Assembly: GCA_000827205.1 (NCBI GenBank)
Contig: KN832567.1
Span: 641,189 to 705,188, forward strand
Origin: Plicaturopsis crispa FD-325 SS-3
Lineage: Eukaryota > Basidiomycota > Agaricomycetes > Amylocorticiales > Amylocorticiaceae
DNA length: 64,000 nucleotides
Direction: 5' to 3'
The notes beneath the pieces were generated by a model. The model was not told where the DNA came from and did not search any database. It saw only the letters and a program-made list of their open reading frames with translations. Shown in pieces: positions 36,264 to 51,907 of this stretch. Position 1 is the first letter of the stretch. Each line of letters begins with the position of its first letter. Position numbers and translations under genes: made by a program.

Positions 36264-38490
36264 GGCGATCGACACAATCCACTATACAGACGAATGAACG
36301 TATGTGAGCAGTGCGATTGTTCCAGTGGATCGGAGGGAGGTGTTGTCGAGGCGAGGCAGAGGTGAAGGCGAAAGGCGGCTAAAAAATAAAGGAAACGAAG
36401 GAACGTGTTCTGTCGTGCGGGTTGTGATCAAGAATGTTGAATCGAGCAACTAGCCCTCGTCCAGTCAAATACGCGATTCCGTAGAGCAATTGACTGGTGG
36501 TCTTGAACACAAACCACTGCAGCAGACAGAGCAAAGAAAATGAACAAGACAAGGTACGAAAGGGTCTCCTCGGCGCTCGCTGCCGCGCGACTTGCTATCG
36601 GAGTCGGATTCGGCAAGTGAACGTTCTTTCAACTTTGGTGGTAACGGTGGCGATTTTATTTCTCAGCGTCAGCTTTGCCCGTCAATCTCTGGTATGGCAC
36701 AGGTGAATCTCATCAACGATTTATTTCCTACGAGGACAATGGGTGTTTGTGTTTTTTTTTTCATTCTCGAATCTCGCCGGATGATTTCGAAGTGGCAAGC
36801 GCAGGCAGGCCATCTACTTGTGTGCTTCTCTCGTTACGCGTTACGAGATCACTTCTTGTAGACAATGTAAGTCGGGAACGGACAGGCCAAGAAGCAGGAG
36901 AACAAAAGGCATATTGCTCGTGCGCTGGTCATATATCACAATTGACACGGCGTTTGACAAGATCTACTGCATTCGAAATCTTGGGGACTGTGCGCCGTTT
37001 GGCATAAAAGCGTTATGGTATGACAAACGCACGTACTATCTGTAGGGTCCACAGCTGCGACGCCGAGGTGCGTAGCGCTTGCATACATATCCACGGCGGC
37101 GGGTGAAGAGGGAGTCCAAGAGCTGGGATCCTACTCGGACTAGTGCTGGCATGACGGCCTCTTGAACTTACCTATGCGAGGCATTTGCATTAACTTCAAT
37201 CCATCCCCGAGTTCGAAGTATCAACATATCGAGGATCCGTGAATGCCGACGAGTCGATGGGGATCAGGCGGAGGTAGTACAAATCGACATGTAGGCGCCA
37301 TCTAGGCATTGAAGCGACCCACTGCTGGTCATTGACTGGTATGATCGAAAATGCCGATGGGCTTGAAACTAGAGATAGGACACATTGTCTTGTTGTGGAT
37401 GAAATGCCTGGTTCCAGGGCTCAGAGAGTCTCGGACACAGTCGAGCGGAAGTAAAAACCAAAGCGGACACCGGAGGCAAAAGCGTGTGTTTGGCTGTGGC
37501 GTGGCTTTCTAACTCGTAACTCGTCCTCTTGTACTGCCATCCCCGTCGCCGGGCTCCCTATTAGCGCTAAAACGCCTTCAAACCTCAGTATGTATGGACC
37601 ACTGTAGACGCAATCACAGACCTAGTGCTGTTTCCCTGCTATGTGACTCCTGCTCCCCGAAAGTCCTTCTCGTTGACACACGGATACGCGTCTCTGCTGA
37701 TAATTTTCCGAAGTTTTTGGATGTCAACGAGTCATGATCAATGAACTGATCAGAATCTACTCTTCTGCGCAGAGCTTGTCACCAGAACCCACGGTTTAGA
37801 GCTAGTGGTCATGCATCATGTCTGACCAAGCTGGACCACCAAATTGCTATCCGTCTCATGTGGACGATTATCAGAAGCCGGAGAAGTTCAGTCGTGCGCC
37901 CTCGACACGTCGACAAGCCCAAGAGAAGTCCAGGCCCTGTGGGGAGTGTTTTGAGCCAGCTAGCCACATGTTACGATTATGGATCGAATAGCGTTCGGTG
38001 TGTCTGCAGTCATGGTATGTCGTGACCATCTACTCAACTTGCTAAATAAGTCATGGATATAGGTCGGAACGTTATCGGGTCGGCGACTCTACGGAATCCA
38101 TTGGCCGGGCGTATAAAGCGTTCTCTAAATCATGGAAAACGACGAATGCAAGGAAAGACGAAATATTCTCGGAGTTTCCGAATATCGTTGGTCTCCGTAT
38201 CTACGACACGAGGGTCACGGGCATCACCACGGTCCCGAATTCTTTCCGCATTTAAGGCCATTGTCTATAACGGATACGCTCTTCCCCTCTCATTCTCTCG
38301 ATCGTTCCTTGTTCCTTGATATCAGAGTGCAACTCTACCCCCCAGTCTGCTCATGACACGGTACCGCATATGCAAGGTACAGGATTGGCACGCCGTCTAC
38401 CCCAGCTCCCGGAACCATTTCGCTGGGACCAATTTTATAGCACCGCATAAATAGCCCCGCTGAGATTAGCGTCTGACAGACTTCACGAAC
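36264..38490. other. Long intergenic region (2.2 kb), no supported gene
   Basis: Divergent promoters of spg1 and cellobiose dehydrogenase lie at its ends. A 62-codon minus-strand frame at 36616-36428 has a hydrophobic stretch (YLVLFIFFALSAAVV) but no ATG. No tRNA or repeat was recognised. The CDH-proximal part has TATAAATAG-like sequence (ATAAATAGCC) at 38446-38455, about 40 bases before the ATG. Confidence 0.4.
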
Positions 38491-42149
<3,659 letters not shown>

Positions 42150-42358
42150 GGGCTTGAATAACATCGCGGGTATAGCTGTAGAATGTTGCATTGTTTATCG
42201 GGTTTTGCGGGGTCCAACTTGACGTTCGGTTCATATCATGATGGTCGCGACTTTGGAAGGAAGCAAAAATGTGGATATTAACGGGACAGACACAACTACG
42301 GATATCCTCAGTCCAAATGCATGCGGAGGAAGGCAGTTTGAGTGAGCAGGGAGTGGGC

Positions 42359-43312
42359 TCATGTGAAGAATTTCCGGTTCTCGTTCGGTCCAAAGAGATC
42401 TTTCCGGATTTCGGGCAACATCTAAGGAGAACATTGAGAGCCGTCAAGTTGAACGAGAGCGCGCGACGAACCCTGTCCTCCAGCAACCGCAATCGCTCGT
42501 CGAGAGTATTATCGATCGTTATGCGATTTGATCCGCTCACAAGTTTAATCCCACCAGCACTGAGGGGGGCAATAAGTCAGACAATGCTTAGCTAAACTCG
42601 TATAGACTCACCCCTCGTCGCTGAGAGAGCCCTCAACCTCCACGGTGACTTCCCTCCCGCTGATTTCTTTATATGTTTCAGCGGCCGAGGCAGAAGCTTG
42701 TTTCACTAGCTCCACGTCCTTTGGCCGGGAGTGGACGGTCACCGAGGGTTCCAGTAATTGGAGGAATCCTTGCACAATTATACCCTCCAGGAACTGAACG
42801 TACTGGCCCTCTTCCTGCGCAAGGGCGACTATGCGTTCACGGGATGTAGAGAAGAGGTCCTGTAGGTGCTCTTCGCGACGCTGGAGGAGTTTCAGGCGGG
42901 ATTTGTTCGTCAGGGTAGATTGTGCACTGAGGGTATACAAGTTGAGTCGCGGTACGGTGATATATGAATCTGAGTACATACATCTTCTGAGCAACGTCTG
43001 CGCCTTTGCTCTTCTTCTCGTATAGCGCGTCAATGGCCTGTTGCTCTTGCTTCACTAGCCTAGCCTGTGTACCTACCGCCTAAGAAAAGAGAGCGTGTGT
43101 ATTACAGTCGAGACGAACCTTTTCGATGGCAAACTCCTCGTCGGCCTTGACCTTGATTTCGCGTGCTTTCTCAAGCGCCTCCTGCTTGATGAAAGCAACC
43201 TGGAATGACGAGGATTACTGAGCGTACTCCGGCGGTGCTAGTGCCCACCCTCCCATACCATTTTGTTCATCTCGCTGAGAACCTCATCGTCGTTCAAGGG
43301 TCGTGAAGCCAT
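42359..43312 (-). CDS. vma4: V-type ATPase subunit E (232 aa)
   Basis: Six exons: 43312-43259, 43199-43119, 43079-42982, 42926-42612, 42559-42472, 42421-42359, summing to 233 codons, the length of yeast Vma4. It begins MASRPLNDDEVLSEMNKMVA and has the long helical stalk ALEKAREIKVKADEEFAIEK, then GIIVQGFLQLLEP, and the conserved end RLRLLEDRMLPEIRKDLFG...RKFFT, restored only when the last 50-base intron is removed. It is the peripheral stator stalk subunit of the vacuolar proton pump. Divergent from the DUF2461 gene across 215 bases. Confidence 0.95.
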
Positions 43313-43527
43313 ATTGTCTGGAGTCTGAGGAGTGAAGCAGCTGCAGGTAAATGGTGTAGAGCACGGACGTCGGAGGCCAAGTCCAAAGTCGATCGAATCA
43401 AGGCCTGCTACCGCCGAAAAAGGAATACCCCTGGATCTCGCCACTCAACTTCGCGTCTTATTCAGATTCTACCCTGCACTGTCTACGCGCACAAAACTCC
43501 ATAGTACGTCCTTGAAACTATCTAGCA

Positions 43528-45191
43528 ATGCCACCAAAACGTGCAGCATCGACGCGAGCCTCTTCAAAAAAGTCCAGCCCTCGCAAGAAAGCGACAAGTC
43601 GAAAACCTGCGAAAGCATCCACTGACGAATCGGTATCCGAAGGGGACGCGTACTCAGAATCGGAGCCTGAGTCTCTCGATAGCGACGCGCTGGACGAGGA
43701 TGATGACGAGAATGTAGGAGCGAAAAGAAAACGCGTCACTAAGAAGAAGACGCAGAAGAAACCGAGCCCGCGAAAGAGGCGCAAGAACTCAGACGAGGAG
43801 GAGGAGGAGGGAGAGGATATCGAACTGAAGGAAGGGCAGAAGATTGTTGGGTCTGTCGTGAAAGCGCCTACGACTGGAAGAGGTACGTGGCCTAGCTCAA
43901 GAATCCCTGTCGGTAACTCATGGGCGTGGATCGACAGTACCCGCGGGTCAGATATCACAGAACACCTTGGATTTCTTGAGAAATCTTAAGGACCCGGCAT
44001 GTAATGACAGAGAATGGTAGGTGCAATATGCTACATTAAGAAGGTAGCCTAATCACGGCTATGCCAAAGGTTCAAATTGCATGGTGTGTTCGTCGATACT
44101 CCGATACTACACACAAGATATTTACTGGACGCGCAGAGCCCGTCTACCGCGTCGCGGAGCAGGAATGGAAGGATTTTGTCGAAGAGTTCACCAATAATTT
44201 GACAGAGGTCGACGAGCAGATACCACCGCTACCACCTAAGGACCTCATTCACCGCATTTACCGAGACGTACGCAGTGCTTTGTTTTCTTCGACTTCGCAT
44301 CCGCACCATCTCATCTAGACCTTGCTCTAGGTTCGCTTCAGCCCGGACAAAACGCCTTATAAGCGTGGCTTGTCTGCTAGTTTCTCGCGCAGCGGACGCA
44401 AGGGAATTTTTGCGGCATGTCAGTCTCAGCATTTGTCTTTGACCGCTCAGCTCTTCTGACAGACCGAGTGTATAGATCATGTGTATGTATTTCTCTAGTT
44501 TGCCAGAGCTGGGTGCCCCATTCTAACAACGGCACCTACATTCGATAGTGCTAGTACGTTGAGCATACTGCAGCTGTCGGGAGCTAGAACACTGACTTGC
44601 CTGTTCCCCATTGTAGTCAAACCAGGCGGCGAAAGTCTGCTTGCTGCTGGTACCTGGTGCCCTGGAAAAAATGAACTCGCTACTATGAGGTTCGTATTCT
44701 CTTTCTCGTCCCAATATACTGTATGGGTACCGATGTACGCGTCCTAGATCACACATACTGCGTTCTCCAGCACGACTGCGCGCCATTATTGCCGACCCCG
44801 AATTCGTCGCCGAATTCGGTGAGGGAAGCATCTTCGGCCGCGAGGACGAGCTGAAAACTGCTCCAAAGGGCGTGGACAAGACACACCCGGATATTGATCT
44901 GTTGAAATGCCGCTCATTCAGCGTCGTCCACTAGTACGTCTTTGCCTTGGCTTCTTTACGGTACGCCTTTGCTCTGCTCTGATACTTTCCGTGTAGTTTC
45001 ACAGACCAACAAGTTACTTCGCCTGAGTTTAGACAAGAACTTGCTCGGGTAGCACGCGTGGCGCGGCCTTTCGTGCATTGGTGCGTTTTCTCCCTGTGCA
45101 TCGCGAAGTCGTGCTCATATCCATATACTTATGTAGCATTAACGACATGAAGACACTACCCCCAGGTGGCTCGTCCGACGATGACGAGTAG
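43528..45191 (+). CDS. DUF2461 family nuclear-type protein
   Basis: Exons checked: 43528-43882, 43938-44016, 44070-44083 (14 bases), 44137-44267, then from 44331; one or more small exons between 44417 and 44612 were not resolved. The first 110 residues are basic and acidic clusters (MPPKRAASTRASSKKSSPRK, later SDEEEEEGEDIE), resembling a nuclear or chromatin-associated tail. The DUF2461 (TIGR02453) domain follows: ISQNTLDFLRNL, EPVYRVAEQEWKDFVEEF, PPKDLIHRIYRDVRFSPDKT, SASFSRSGRKGIFA, GGESLLAAGTWCPGKNELA, DIDLLKCRSFSVVHYFTDQQ. The stop is at 45189-45191. The family has no settled function; the fungal form regularly has this charged N-terminus. Confidence 0.85.
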
Positions 45192-45983
45192 TCGTGTCCT
45201 ATCAGAAGGCGATCCTTGAAGTGCTGGACCGTTTACCAAGTGCAGGTGTCTCCGTTCTACCATGGCTAGTCATTTCCCTCTCACGGTGTTTCTGTCTTTT
45301 GGACTGTTTCTTTGCTATACACGCTTTCCTTTTTGTACGTACACGTCGTTGTGAATAGTATATGGTTTCCTGATAATACATTGCAGCTTCCTCGGTGTAA
45401 TAATTCAAAGGCATGAGCAAAGAATGTCTTGCGCCTTGCTACAGCAGGCTAAAGCCGTGATTGAGATGGATGATTGATATCCGGCATTGGAGGGACCAGC
45501 GAGCAGGCATAGTGATTCGTCAATGGTGAAGACCTTTGAACAGCTTAAAGCGACCTTCACGCAAGCGTATAGAGGGAATTCCCTTTTTGGGAGTACAAAG
45601 TTCTGTTATGTAACGTGCAGTATATCGCGCGTCTGTGTTAGCGTTCGCCATTGACCTACCTTGCACAACTCTCTCGATTTTGTGGGCATGAGCTGATCAG
45701 CAGACAACATCCACGGATGTAGCATACCTGATGTCCGCACCAGCTGCATTTATTAGCTCGACTTTGACCTATGAATATACGAATAGTCGAGCTGTAATTT
45801 AAACGACTCGGAAAACTAAATCACCTCGAAGTGGGCCATTCATCCCGAAAATGATAGCATTATTGCAAGGGCATCATAAAGAAGAGATCGACTGTCATCT
45901 CGAAATTTTGTCTGACTACAGGAGACTACAAGGGTATGCGTGCAACAATATGAGCAGCATTCAAATAGTAAGTACCTTCGCAG
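45192..45983. other. Intergenic between convergent genes, no gene seen
   Basis: 792 bases of 3' flanking sequence; no supported ORF or RNA. Confidence 0.4.
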
Positions 45984-47081
45984 CTAGGAATCTGAGTCAC
46001 CGTCTGTCCCAAAAATGATGTTCAAAGGCGGCATGCTCGCTTTATACTCCTCCCGGCTGAGGGTAGACTTGCGGTAATTTTCTAGCCAGGTCAATATGGT
46101 GCGCAGATTGATCAGAAGGTCGGACACGTTGTAGTCCTCTTTCGGAAAGAAGAAGTCGATATCCTCCTGCGATGGATATCTCTTTGACGAGTATTTGGAG
46201 CCGGCGATCTTGACATCAGGGTAAATGTCTGCGCGAAAAAAAATTAAGCATGCATCTATAATCTTCTGTGACTGGACTCGCCGATGGTCCAGATCGATAA
46301 TTCTTTGCAGTTCATGTACAGGTCAATGCACCCCATGTCATCGACCTCTGGCTCACGTTCGCCCACGTACAGATTTCCTGGCCACTCGCACTTGTGCGGT
46401 TTCAGGCCATGGAAGTCAATCAAGCGATATTGTCCGTCTCGGCAGACGAGGTTCTGCTCCGCGAAGTCGTCTGGTATGCATCCAGCATGGTGCAATTTTG
46501 CCAAGAGGCGAGCTATCTCGGCCCTACACACGCACGTTAGGGAACCCGTCCGTCAGCGCGTCGATCAAACGAACGCACCTGTCGTCGAAAGAGAGCTCGT
46601 AAAAGAATTTCTCGACGCTTTCGCCGCAATCCTCCAACACAAGACAGCCAATTGGTTTCTCGCCTATGCGTCCGACAAGGCAAGTCCCGTGGAAGAACCC
46701 ATGGAAGTTTGGTACGACGGTGCCGTGAAGCGTTTTGAGGCGCTTTTGATACGCATGCGCCTCGGCTTTCAGATCGTTGAAAGAAGTGTGGTCATGTATA
46801 CGGAATGGACTGGGAACAGAGCATTTGATGATGACTGTGTCGTTGTCTAATGTGGCACGATAGACGATAGAGTGGTCGCTTCTGGACACGACCGATTGTG
46901 CGGTGGCGACGGACAGGAGATCCTGTGAGACACCCCGTTGGGCGGTCGCGGGCCTGCGGTGCTTGGACCGCGACTTCGTGGATAATTGACCTTTCTTCAG
47001 GAGAAGGGTTCTAGCCTCACGGATACCCCGCTCTTTGAAGGCAGGAATTTCGATACGAAGCTGGGGCGCCAGGGAGTCCAT
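45984..47081 (-). CDS. Protein-kinase-like fold protein, paralogue 1 (329 aa)
   Basis: Three exons: 47081-46579, 46523-46282, 46228-45984, summing to 330 codons. A short N-lobe (SVVSRSDHSIVYRATLDNDT, VIIKCS with the candidate ATP Lys) leads to a hinge GEKPIGCLVLEDCGESVEKF and a catalytic loop AKLHHAGCIPDDFAEQNLV with Asp 187 and Asn 192. The metal-binding motif is LIDFHG, Asp 204. This is a minimal kinase-like or aminoglycoside-phosphotransferase-like fold of the lineage-specific agaricomycete type. The second intron appears to start with GC (ATCG/GCGAGT), while its paralogue at 60570 uses GT in the same place. Substrate unknown. Confidence 0.8.
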
Positions 47082-47600
47082 GCAGAAAAGGTGGTGGTGC
47101 GAGATGGCTAGTTGAAAGCGTAAGTACTTAGACCCAATTTAAGTGCCACCCATTGTGCACTCATCTAGTTCACCATACTTAGTTGAAAGTCCGCGATTGA
47201 ACGGTGTGACACTGTCCTTTAGCCGAGTGTCACCTCCTGGTACAAGACGTTTTGAAGTGTTGTACTGACCTAGTGCTATCGCGAGTGGGCCACGATAATC
47301 GAGCCACAAAACTACATTACCTGAAGAAAGAGTCCATGCGATCGAAAATAGTAGACACTGTACGACACAGAATTCAGCGTTCAAACGTTCAAGATCATTC
47401 AGAGAAGCACTTCGGTCGTGCAAGGTCGAGCCACCCATTGGCTGAAGGGTTTGGGCCCAAAAGTTGAGGCTGGGGCGGTGACGGACCAGGTCAGCTTTGG
47501 CTGAGGAAAGTGAATACAGCACCAATGCGATTGCTCGTCCGATATATCTCACAAGCACACCTATATATCGTACGCGAATCTCCTTCCCAAAAACCTGCAA
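47082..47600. other. Intergenic, promoter of kinase-like gene 1
   Basis: 519 bases. A 150-codon minus-strand frame lies here but has no coding character or family match that I recognise. Confidence 0.4.
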
Positions 47601-49984
47601 CTATGCGACTTTGGTGCCGCCCCATGCTACCTTTTGTCCTGCAGTTCTTGTCGCGCCAGATGCGCCGGCAGGGGTAGGGGCTTCAACGATGGGCGTAGAA
47701 CCTGGTGCCGGTTTTGCTGGGGGTGGCAGAGGTGCGTTCCGAAGCCCGTCGAGAACACGCTGAGCATGCTCAGTATTCCGGATAAACCACCCGGCATAGC
47801 GTCGCCCAACAGTCGACTCCGCGATGTGCACCATGTTCTGATATCGCGTAAGTCCCTGAAAAAGGCGAATGGCGGGAGAAAAGACGTACTTCATTGATGA
47901 CGAAATTGAGATCACTTGTCGAGATAGTCTGGCCCTCCAGTAATCCTCGCTCGTTACCCACTCGGCTGACGCTTCTGCTTGCTTGCTTCATCACCATCAT
48001 TTGCTGAACCATGTCTTCTTCGTCTGCGTCCAGGAAATTTGCGAGTTTCTGCGCGTCCAGAGACGTGTAAAGCTTCAGGAAACTGCGCAGCGTTGGAACG
48101 GGGGCTTGGGCCCGGACATCAGAGAGGAAAAGTGCAAGGTGACGCTGGGCCGGCTCTAGGGGTGGTTCGTCGACAATGCTTGCCAGCGCTTCGGGGTCAT
48201 CGTATGGAGGAGGGTTGGCAGAAATGAATTTCGGGCAAGCGTGAATGAAGAGCTCCTCGAAGGCAGGAATGCCCTCCTCTCTGATAGTATCTAAATCAGA
48301 ACCATGAATACCCGATAATGAAATAGAATCACGGACCCCCGAGACATTTTTCCAAGTTGCTCGCCGTAGCGTTCCTTCACAATATTGAGGATATTGTCGT
48401 CCAGCCGACTGGGCGAGAGAGCATTGCATATCGCAAAAAGGGCGTACATACGGTCAGCAGTTTTGTTGATCTGGATCTATGTAAGTTGCCATGTCGCTGG
48501 AACGGAAAACCGTCATTTACCTGATCGTACTGGTAGCTGCGTGTGTGATATTGCCGCATACGCATGATGAAGTTCAAGATCGTGACGAATGCGCGAATAG
48601 CATCGGGATATCGCCTGAGCATGATGTAGCAGAACCCAACATAGTAGTATGTCGTCACATTGCATGCTGTTACCCGCGTTATTGATGCCTGCAAAAGCGA
48701 TGAGACATCATGAACATGTCTCGAAGGGAAATCTCGATGCGACGTACCTTTTGACTGAGCTCGACGTTGTCCATCACTTTCAAAGCCAGAGTGAAGTCGC
48801 CCAACAAAACGTGCACCCGTAATAGGCCCACAAGACTGAAGTAGCCAAGCATGCGATAGAGTGGTCGTCCACCGTATTCCCCGACGAGTTCGCTAATTTT
48901 TTCACCGTTGGAATGACACCAATATAACAGAGGGGACTCGACACGCACGATATTTCTTCGGGACTTTTGCCGTCTTGGACAGCAACAACGTATTCGTTGA
49001 TTTTCGATTTTTGGATGAGCGAGTACAAGACATTGAGCACACTGTATGAACTCCAAACCTATGTGAATGAACCGTATTAGCCGAAAACGAGGTCGAGCAA
49101 AGCTAAGCACGAACCTGGCCTCCGTCCGCCAGCATAACAAGCTCGTCGTCAGATTTTGATTTGACTTTAGAGCGCCATACACAGAACGATTGGAACTGGT
49201 AGATGAATTCATCTATGATGTCCCACAGCCATTGTTCAGGAAGGTCCAGCGGTACGGGGCCATCGGAATCTACAGGCAAAAGTGATTAATTTGTGTTCAT
49301 GCGAAGCTAATGGATATACGTACTGAGAAGATAATTGAAAAGCTCGCAGCTGTTCTCGTATGAATGGAATCGGTCGTCGATGTTGGGAGAAAGTCGCGAA
49401 TAGACATGTCGGTAGTACAGTTCCCGGTACAAAATGAGGAATATTTGGTCTGAGGGTATCATGTCATTTTCAGTGGCGCTATTGGACTGTGAAAAATCAC
49501 GACGGACCATCGTTGACCAAAGGTGCGATAACTTCGGCTTCCGGCCACTCCGCCTTCGCATAAAATTTCTCTGTTAAGCGGTTCCATCCACTTTCGTATG
49601 CCACCGTGATTTCGGACAGATTGTTGTCGAGGACGGCTTGGTGAAAATGAACGATAAACTGGCAACGTCTGGTGAGCTTTTGAGACGAAATACATGAGAC
49701 AAACGTACTCTTTTGACAGCATCTGGGATTTGCGCGAACGCAGCCTGTTGCACCATCTGCTGTTGGACGGCGAGAAACGTAGCTTCATCGATGCGGTTTG
49801 CTGGTTGAGCTGTAGACGTTTCCTCCGTTGGATCATATTCACGCCAAACGAAACGCTACAGCATACCTTCATCATAGAGTCCGTTCTGACCGTAGTTTCC
49901 AATCGCCATGTTGATATCGACATCCTGCAGATCCTCGTCGACTTCGGCTTCGGCAGCCCATAGGGCCATTCTTTGTTGAGACAT
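47601..49984 (-). CDS. eif3l: Translation initiation factor eIF3 subunit L
   Basis: Multi-exon gene from ATG 49984 ([20 protein letters not shown]) to the stop at 47601. Recognisable blocks in order are [48 protein letters not shown]-type text, [80 protein letters not shown] and [26 protein letters not shown]. The last two are the PCI domain of eIF3l. The C-terminus adds an Ala/Pro-rich tail and [12 protein letters not shown]. Subunit of the eIF3 complex that organises 43S pre-initiation complexes; present in most fungi but absent from S. cerevisiae. Exon ends were not all worked out. Confidence 0.9.
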
Positions 49985-50132
49985 TATAAGCAGATATGAA
50001 GTATAAAAAGTCGATGTCGAGGTCCGTGCTGAGGCCCTCGAGAAATTTACCAGACTTTCTCGCTGCTCGGATTACAATTACGTAAGGGTCCAATACAGCT
50101 GGCGGCGCACAACTTGGCTTGAAAACGACGAT
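49985..50132. promoter_or_regulatory. 148-bp shared promoter, eIF3l and mitochondrial RF1
   Basis: Only 148 bases separate two divergent start codons, so both genes must be driven from this stretch. Both products serve translation (cytosolic initiation, mitochondrial termination). Confidence 0.6.
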
Positions 50133-51685
50133 ATGTTTGCCCTGCTCCTACGTTCTGCGCATCGGCCTATACGAACGCAATGCTTCAGATATTCTATCGA
50201 CGCAGCTTTCAAGCCTACACCGAACACAACAAACCCGGACTTTGTGCAGCAAATAGAGAAGGATGGTGCACGCATACTGGGCATTGTGAAGAACCGAGTC
50301 GCTCAACGCGCTAAACTCATGGACGAGGTGGGTCTTTCGTCCACAATAGTCCCAGGCAATCCCTCATAAAAATAGATATCCGACGACATGTCATCGCCTG
50401 AGGACATTGCACGCGCAAAACACGTCAAGGAACTCGAACCTGTGAAACTTGCATGGGATGAATGGACGCGTACAAGCCAGGTCCGCCCTCGGGGATAGCT
50501 CATGGAAATAATTCCTAACACTGGATTGAAACAGTAGTCGCTTCGAGAAACTGTGCCCCTTCTCGGCGATCCGGATCCAACTATGCGGTCTTTGGCCATC
50601 GAAGAATATGACGCATTATCGACCGCACTTACACATCAAATCAAGACAGTATTCCCTTCATTGCTTGTCCCGCCCTCGTCCACGGCCCACCTTTCTGCGA
50701 TGATAGAGTTAAAGTCGGGCGTTGGTGGCTCAGAAGCATCGCTCTTCCTCGCCGACCTCCTTCGCGTGTACATGCGGTTTGCCAATACACGGAGATGGAA
50801 GGCACAAATTGTGGCGAGCAACCACACGGAAGGTGGAGGTGTGAAGGACGCTATCGTGGAGGTGAAGGGTCAGGGCTCTTACGATGCACTGAGGTGGGAG
50901 AGTGGTGTTCACCGTGTTCAGAGGGTGCCTGCAACAGAAGCGAGCGGAAGAACACATACGAGTACGGTGGCCGTGGTGGTTTGTGTCTTTTGTTCTTCTC
51001 CATACATACTATGCGAACTCACGGAACCGTCCAGGTTCTTCCCCTCGCAGACGAGGCGGATGTCAAAGAACGGGATAACGAACTCTTTTCAATGGACGAC
51101 GTGAGACTCGAAGTGATGCGTGCTCGTGGAGCCGGAGGGCAGGTTAGTGTGTCTCGCAAAGTAATATCTTGAGCCGTCGCTAACATAACATATCAGCACG
51201 TCAACAAAACTGAGTCTGCTGTCCGGCTCACACATATACCCTCGGGCATCACAGTATCTATGCAGGATGAACGAAGCCAGCATCAGGTGCGCGTCTTCTC
51301 TGGCTGATCTCGCCTGCATAGTTTCTCAACTTCGGCTGCCAGAATCGACGTCGGGCGTTCCAAGTGCTCACCTCGCGCCTGATGGACCTGAAACTTACTC
51401 GGGAAATGCACGAGCGGCGCGCCTCGCGCCAGAACCTCGTTAAAACTGCTGACCGAAGTGAAAAAATCCGGACTTACAATTACTCTCAGGTATGCCAGTC
51501 CTCTACTATGGCTATTTGATAGTTGACTGAGTATCTTGTAGGACCGCATCACGGACCACCGGATAGGATTGTCTGTCATGAATTTGATATCGTTCATGGA
51601 CGGCGACGGGTTAGAGGTGTTCGTAGATGCCCTGCGCAAAGATCACGATGAAAGTGTCCTCGAAAATCTTCTGCACGATTCGTAG
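50133..51685 (+). CDS. mrf1: Mitochondrial peptide chain release factor 1 (409 aa)
   Basis: Seven exons: 50133-50327, 50376-50480, 50538-50978, 51035-51142, 51197-51286, 51343-51489, 51542-51685, summing to 410 codons. The N-terminus [20 protein letters not shown] is a mitochondrial targeting sequence. The class I release factor core follows: [40 protein letters not shown] and the peptidyl-hydrolase loop [20 protein letters not shown], with GGQ split by the 51142/51197 intron. The end [15 protein letters not shown] is the RF1 type. It terminates translation at UAA/UAG in mitochondria. Yeast Mrf1 is 413 residues. Confidence 0.94.
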
Positions 51686-51907
51686 CGCGTAGTCGACGCG
51701 TAGATACTGGGGAATACGCGTTTATCTGCCTGCGTACACCATGTAATCGTCCCCTAGCTCAGTCTAGCTGTCCCTAAATCAGTTTGAGACTCCCCAAATT
51801 GGATTACGTAAACCGTGCATACTGCGTCGGCGTCATGACGGCCAGCGTCCTGCAGTCTCTTTCTGTCTGCGACTCCTGCGGCTGGCCAACTCGACTTTGC
51901 TGCAGCA

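Noticed and set aside
36428-36616. A 62-codon minus-strand frame with a hydrophobic segment
   Set aside because: Begins at a TTG with no ATG upstream; may be an exon of something, but no partner exon was found.
47139-47600. A 153-codon minus-strand frame just downstream of eIF3l
   Set aside because: No coding character, no family signal, and no ATG context or splice support.
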